From positions 1 to 39,009 of the forward strand of contig NZ_LJPW01000071.1 of NCBI RefSeq assembly GCF_001400735.1: DNA of 39,009 bases, given 5' to 3'. Under the pieces are notes generated by a model. That model saw only the letters and a program-made list of their open reading frames with translations. It ran no database searches and had not been told where the DNA came from. The DNA is from Pseudomonas caricapapayae (GTDB lineage Bacteria; Pseudomonadota; Gammaproteobacteria; Pseudomonadales; Pseudomonadaceae). The translations under genes were made by a program, and so were the position numbers. Numbering within the stretch: position 1 is the first letter of the stretch; every line of letters starts with the position of its first letter. Below are positions 36,429 to 39,009 of this stretch, piece after piece.

Positions 36429-37433
36429 GTGACTGTCATCGATCTGCGCAGCGACACAGTGACTCTGCCCACGCCCGGGATGCTTGACGCCATGGCGCGT
36501 GCGCCCGTTGGCGATGACGTCTACGGTGAGGACCCGACGGTCAATCTGCTCGAAGCGACGCTCGCCGAGCGCCTCGGGTTCGATGCTGCGCTGTTTGTCC
36601 CGTCCGGCACCATGAGCAATCTGCTGGCGTTGATGGCGCACTGTGAGCGTGGCGACGAATACATCGTCGGTCAGCAGGCGCATACCTATAAATACGAAGG
36701 CGGCGGTGCCGCGGTGCTGGGTTCTATCCAGCCGCAACCTCTGGACGTGCAGGCTGACGGCTCGCTGGACTTGCAGCAGGTACTCGACACCATCAAGCCC
36801 GATGATTTTCACTTTGCACGTACACGTCTGCTGGCGCTGGAAAACACCATGCAAGGCAAGGTGCTGCCGCTGGAATACCTGGCCGCCGCACGCACGCTGA
36901 CACAGGAAAAGAACCTCGCCCTCCACCTGGATGGTGCGCGCCTGTACAACGCATCGGTCAAGCTGGGCGTCGATGTACGCGAGATTACCCGGCACTTCGA
37001 TTCGGTTTCGGTCTGTCTCTCCAAGGGGCTGGGTGCCCCGGTCGGCTCGGTATTGTGCGGATCGCAGCCGTTGATTGCGAGGGCGCGGCGCTTGCGCAAG
37101 ATGCTGGGTGGCGGCATGCGTCAGGCGGGAGGGCTTGCCGCTGCCGGACTTTATGCGCTGGATCATCAGGTCGAGCGGCTGGCGGATGACCATGCCAACA
37201 CAGCGTTTCTGGCCGAGGGCCTGAGCGGTCTCGGTTACCCGGTCGAGCCGGTACAGACCAACATGGTCTACGTGCATGCCGGTGACCGTGCCGCGTCGCT
37301 CAAGGCCTTCTGCGCCGAGCGTGGCATCGTGCTTACGGCCGCTTCGCGGCTGCGCATGGTGACTCATCTGAATGTGTCGCGCGCGCAGGTCGAGCAAGTC
37401 ATCGCGGCATTTGCAGCCTTTGAACACTCATGA
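36429..37433 (+). CDS. ltaE: Low-specificity L-threonine aldolase
   Basis: PLP enzyme that cleaves threonine or allo-threonine to glycine and acetaldehyde, 334 residues, close to the 333 of E. coli LtaE. The N terminus [36 protein letters not shown] near 56, [12 protein letters not shown] near 166, and PLP Lys199 in [17 protein letters not shown] are typical. The start is GTG at 36429, preceded by AGGGAG; a longer frame beginning at 36267 would run through leader sequence. It diverges from the riboswitch-ribH2 unit and lies 144 bases before alaS. A threonine aldolase also lies near alaS in P. aeruginosa. Confidence 0.92.
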   Translation: MTVIDLRSDTVTLPTPGMLDAMARAPVGDDVYGEDPTVNLLEATLAERLGFDAALFVPSGTMSNLLALMAHCERGDEYIVGQQAHTYKYEGGGAAVLGSIQPQPLDVQADGSLDLQQVLDTIKPDDFHFARTRLLALENTMQGKVLPLEYLAAARTLTQEKNLALHLDGARLYNASVKLGVDVREITRHFDSVSVCLSKGLGAPVGSVLCGSQPLIARARRLRKMLGGGMRQAGGLAAAGLYALDHQVERLADDHANTAFLAEGLSGLGYPVEPVQTNMVYVHAGDRAASLKAFCAERGIVLTAASRLRMVTHLNVSRAQVEQVIAAFAAFEHS

Positions 37434-37498
37434 CATGCCGATAATCCAGTTACTTGTTTCTATCGCACAAACACACTGTACCGAGGGCGCAACGCCTA

Positions 37499-37504
37499 TA
37501 TAAT
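37499..37504 (+). promoter_or_regulatory. Possible -10 box of alaS
   Basis: TATAAT within TATATAATG, 73 bases before the alaS start codon. The -35 region at standard spacing (CTGTAC) is poor, so the call rests on the -10 alone. Confidence 0.45.
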
Positions 37505-37577
37505 GCGGCCCTTTGCCGTCGCTACGTCATCTGACGTTTTGCACTTGCCTCTGGCCGCAGTCTCCGTGGAAGAACCT

Positions 37578-39009
37578 ATGAAAAGCGCAGAAATCCGTGA
37601 AGCCTTCCTTGGCTTCTTCGAAGAGCAAGGCCACACCCGTGTCGCTTCAAGCTCCTTGATTCCGGGCAATGACCCAACCCTGCTGTTCACCAACGCAGGC
37701 ATGAACCAGTTCAAGGATTGCTTCCTGGGCCAGGAAAAACGCGCCTACACCCGCGCCGTGACCAGCCAGAAATGCGTGCGTGCCGGTGGCAAGCACAACG
37801 ATCTGGAAAACGTTGGCTATACCGCTCGTCACCACACTTTTTTCGAAATGCTGGGCAACTTCAGCTTCGGTGACTATTTCAAGCGAGATGCCATCACCTA
37901 CGCCTGGACTTTCCTGACATCCGAGAAATGGCTGAACCTGCCCAAGGAAAAACTCTGGGTCACGGTCTATGCGACCGACGACGAAGCCTACGATATCTGG
38001 ACCAAAGAGATCGGCGTGCCTGCCGAGCGCATGGTTCGCATCGGTGACAACAAAGGCGCACCGTACGCTTCCGATAACTTCTGGACCATGGGCGACACTG
38101 GCCCGTGTGGTCCTTGCAGCGAAATTTTCTTCGATCACGGTCCTGAAATCTGGGGTGGCCCGCCAGGCTCGCCGGAAGAAGACGGTGACCGTTACATTGA
38201 AATCTGGAACAACGTATTCATGCAGTTCAACCGTACGGCCGATGGCGTGTTACATCCGCTGCCAGCGCCATCGGTTGATACCGGTATGGGGCTTGAGCGT
38301 GTCAGCGCCGTTCTCCAGCACGTGCATTCCAACTACGAAATCGACCTGTTCCAGAGCCTGCTGGCGGCCTCGGCGAAGGCCATCGGCTGCAGCAATGACA
38401 ACCAGGCTTCGCTGAAAGTCGTGGCCGACCATATTCGCTCCTGCGGTTTCCTGATCGCCGATGGCGTACTGCCTTCCAACGAAGGTCGCGGCTATGTACT
38501 GCGCCGCATCATTCGGCGTGCCTGCCGCCACGGCAACAAACTGGGTGCCAAGGGCAGTTTCTTCTACCAGATCGTTGCGGCGCTGGTCGCCGAGATGGGG
38601 GCTGCGTTCCCTGAGCTGGTGCAACAGCAGTCGCATATCGAGCGCGTGCTGAAAGGCGAAGAAGAGCAGTTCGCCAAGACCCTCGAGCAGGGCCTGAAAA
38701 TTCTCGAGCAGGATCTGGCCGACCTCCAGGGCACCGTGGTGCCGGGTGAAGTCGTGTTCAAGCTTTACGACACTTATGGTTTCCCGATGGACCTGACGGG
38801 CGACATTGCCCGCGAGCGCAATCTGACCCTCGACGAAGCCGGCTTCGAGCGTGAAATGGACGCCCAGCGCGTACGCGCCCGTTCTGCCAGCTCGTTTGGC
38901 ATGGACTACAACAGTTTGGTCAAGGTCGATGTAGCCACGCAGTTTACCGGCTACTCCGCGACGACCGGCAGCGCCAGTGTCGTCGCGCTGTACAAGGAAG
39001 GTCAGGCGG
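37578..39009 (+). CDS. alaS: Alanyl-tRNA synthetase, 5' part (runs off the window)
   Basis: Charges tRNA-Ala. 477 codons of the roughly 875 of the full protein are present; the frame is open to the last base, so the truncation is due to the window edge. The class II catalytic core is complete: motif 1 region near [24 protein letters not shown], motif 2 near [41 protein letters not shown], and motif 3 near [17 protein letters not shown]. The helical tRNA-recognition region follows ([20 protein letters not shown] near 300). The beginning of the next domain is seen, but the editing and C-Ala domains lie outside. The ATG is the family start ([11 protein letters not shown]). Confidence 0.97.
   Translation, partial: MKSAEIREAFLGFFEEQGHTRVASSSLIPGNDPTLLFTNAGMNQFKDCFLGQEKRAYTRAVTSQKCVRAGGKHNDLENVGYTARHHTFFEMLGNFSFGDYFKRDAITYAWTFLTSEKWLNLPKEKLWVTVYATDDEAYDIWTKEIGVPAERMVRIGDNKGAPYASDNFWTMGDTGPCGPCSEIFFDHGPEIWGGPPGSPEEDGDRYIEIWNNVFMQFNRTADGVLHPLPAPSVDTGMGLERVSAVLQHVHSNYEIDLFQSLLAASAKAIGCSNDNQASLKVVADHIRSCGFLIADGVLPSNEGRGYVLRRIIRRACRHGNKLGAKGSFFYQIVAALVAEMGAAFPELVQQQSHIERVLKGEEEQFAKTLEQGLKILEQDLADLQGTVVPGEVVFKLYDTYGFPMDLTGDIARERNLTLDEAGFEREMDAQRVRARSASSFGMDYNSLVKVDVATQFTGYSATTGSASVVALYKEGQA

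Overview
The window is chromosomal DNA of a Pseudomonas, most likely of the P. syringae group. Three things point there. Gene content and order match Pseudomonas: acs, then aotJQMOP-argR, then aruCFGDB-E, then alaS; cpxR, a Spy-like gene, cpxA and trkH; and divergent phhAB and phhR. The DNA is GC-rich. Intergenic REP-type palindromes (cores such as GACGC-GGA-GCGTC and TTCCCACGCT-GG-AGCGTGGGAA) look like those of P. syringae. Species-level placement is inference. There is no tRNA, rRNA, prophage, insertion sequence, CRISPR array or plasmid-type gene. This is ordinary core-genome territory, and its interest lies mainly in regulation.

Layout. 1-5515: TrkH potassium uptake, a YdjA-type nitroreductase, a CpxRA-like two-component system with a Spy-like periplasmic protein encoded between regulator and sensor, and a small tail-anchored coiled-coil protein. 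5660-6557: a YciI-like protein and YciB, translated leftward. 6623-11486: a rightward housekeeping run of PHP-domain RNase/phosphatase, YciO, ScpA, ScpB, a DUF1289 protein and RluB. 11758-14969: an AroP-type permease, the ribosome-rescue hydrolase ArfB, a REP pair and an MFS transporter. 15106-19160: two very small proteins, PhhB and PhhA (phenylalanine to tyrosine), divergent PhhR and a DUF2790 protein. 19498-21453: acetyl-CoA synthetase.

21986-35196 is the largest functional unit. It holds the arginine/ornithine ABC importer AotJQMP with AotO, the AraC-family arginine sensor ArgR, and the complete arginine succinyltransferase (AST) pathway: AruFG, AruB, AruC, AruD and AruE. Arginine enters through Aot, is succinylated by AruFG, hydrolysed by AruB to succinylornithine, transaminated by AruC, oxidised by AruD and desuccinylated by AruE to glutamate plus succinate. 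Both promoters carry ArgR-type boxes, and they share an almost identical 16-mer. Intrinsic terminators lie inside the Aot region, after the binding-protein gene and between aotP and argR, and probably set unequal expression levels.

35411-39009: REP elements, a stand-alone type II lumazine synthase (RibH2) behind an FMN riboswitch, threonine aldolase and the 5' part of alaS, which runs off the window end.

No wholly new system was found. The points most worth checking are the terminator architecture of the cpx and aot units, the FMN riboswitch-ribH2 unit, the candidate Crc/Hfq sites on acs and aroP, and the uncharacterised 95-, 59- and 46-residue proteins.
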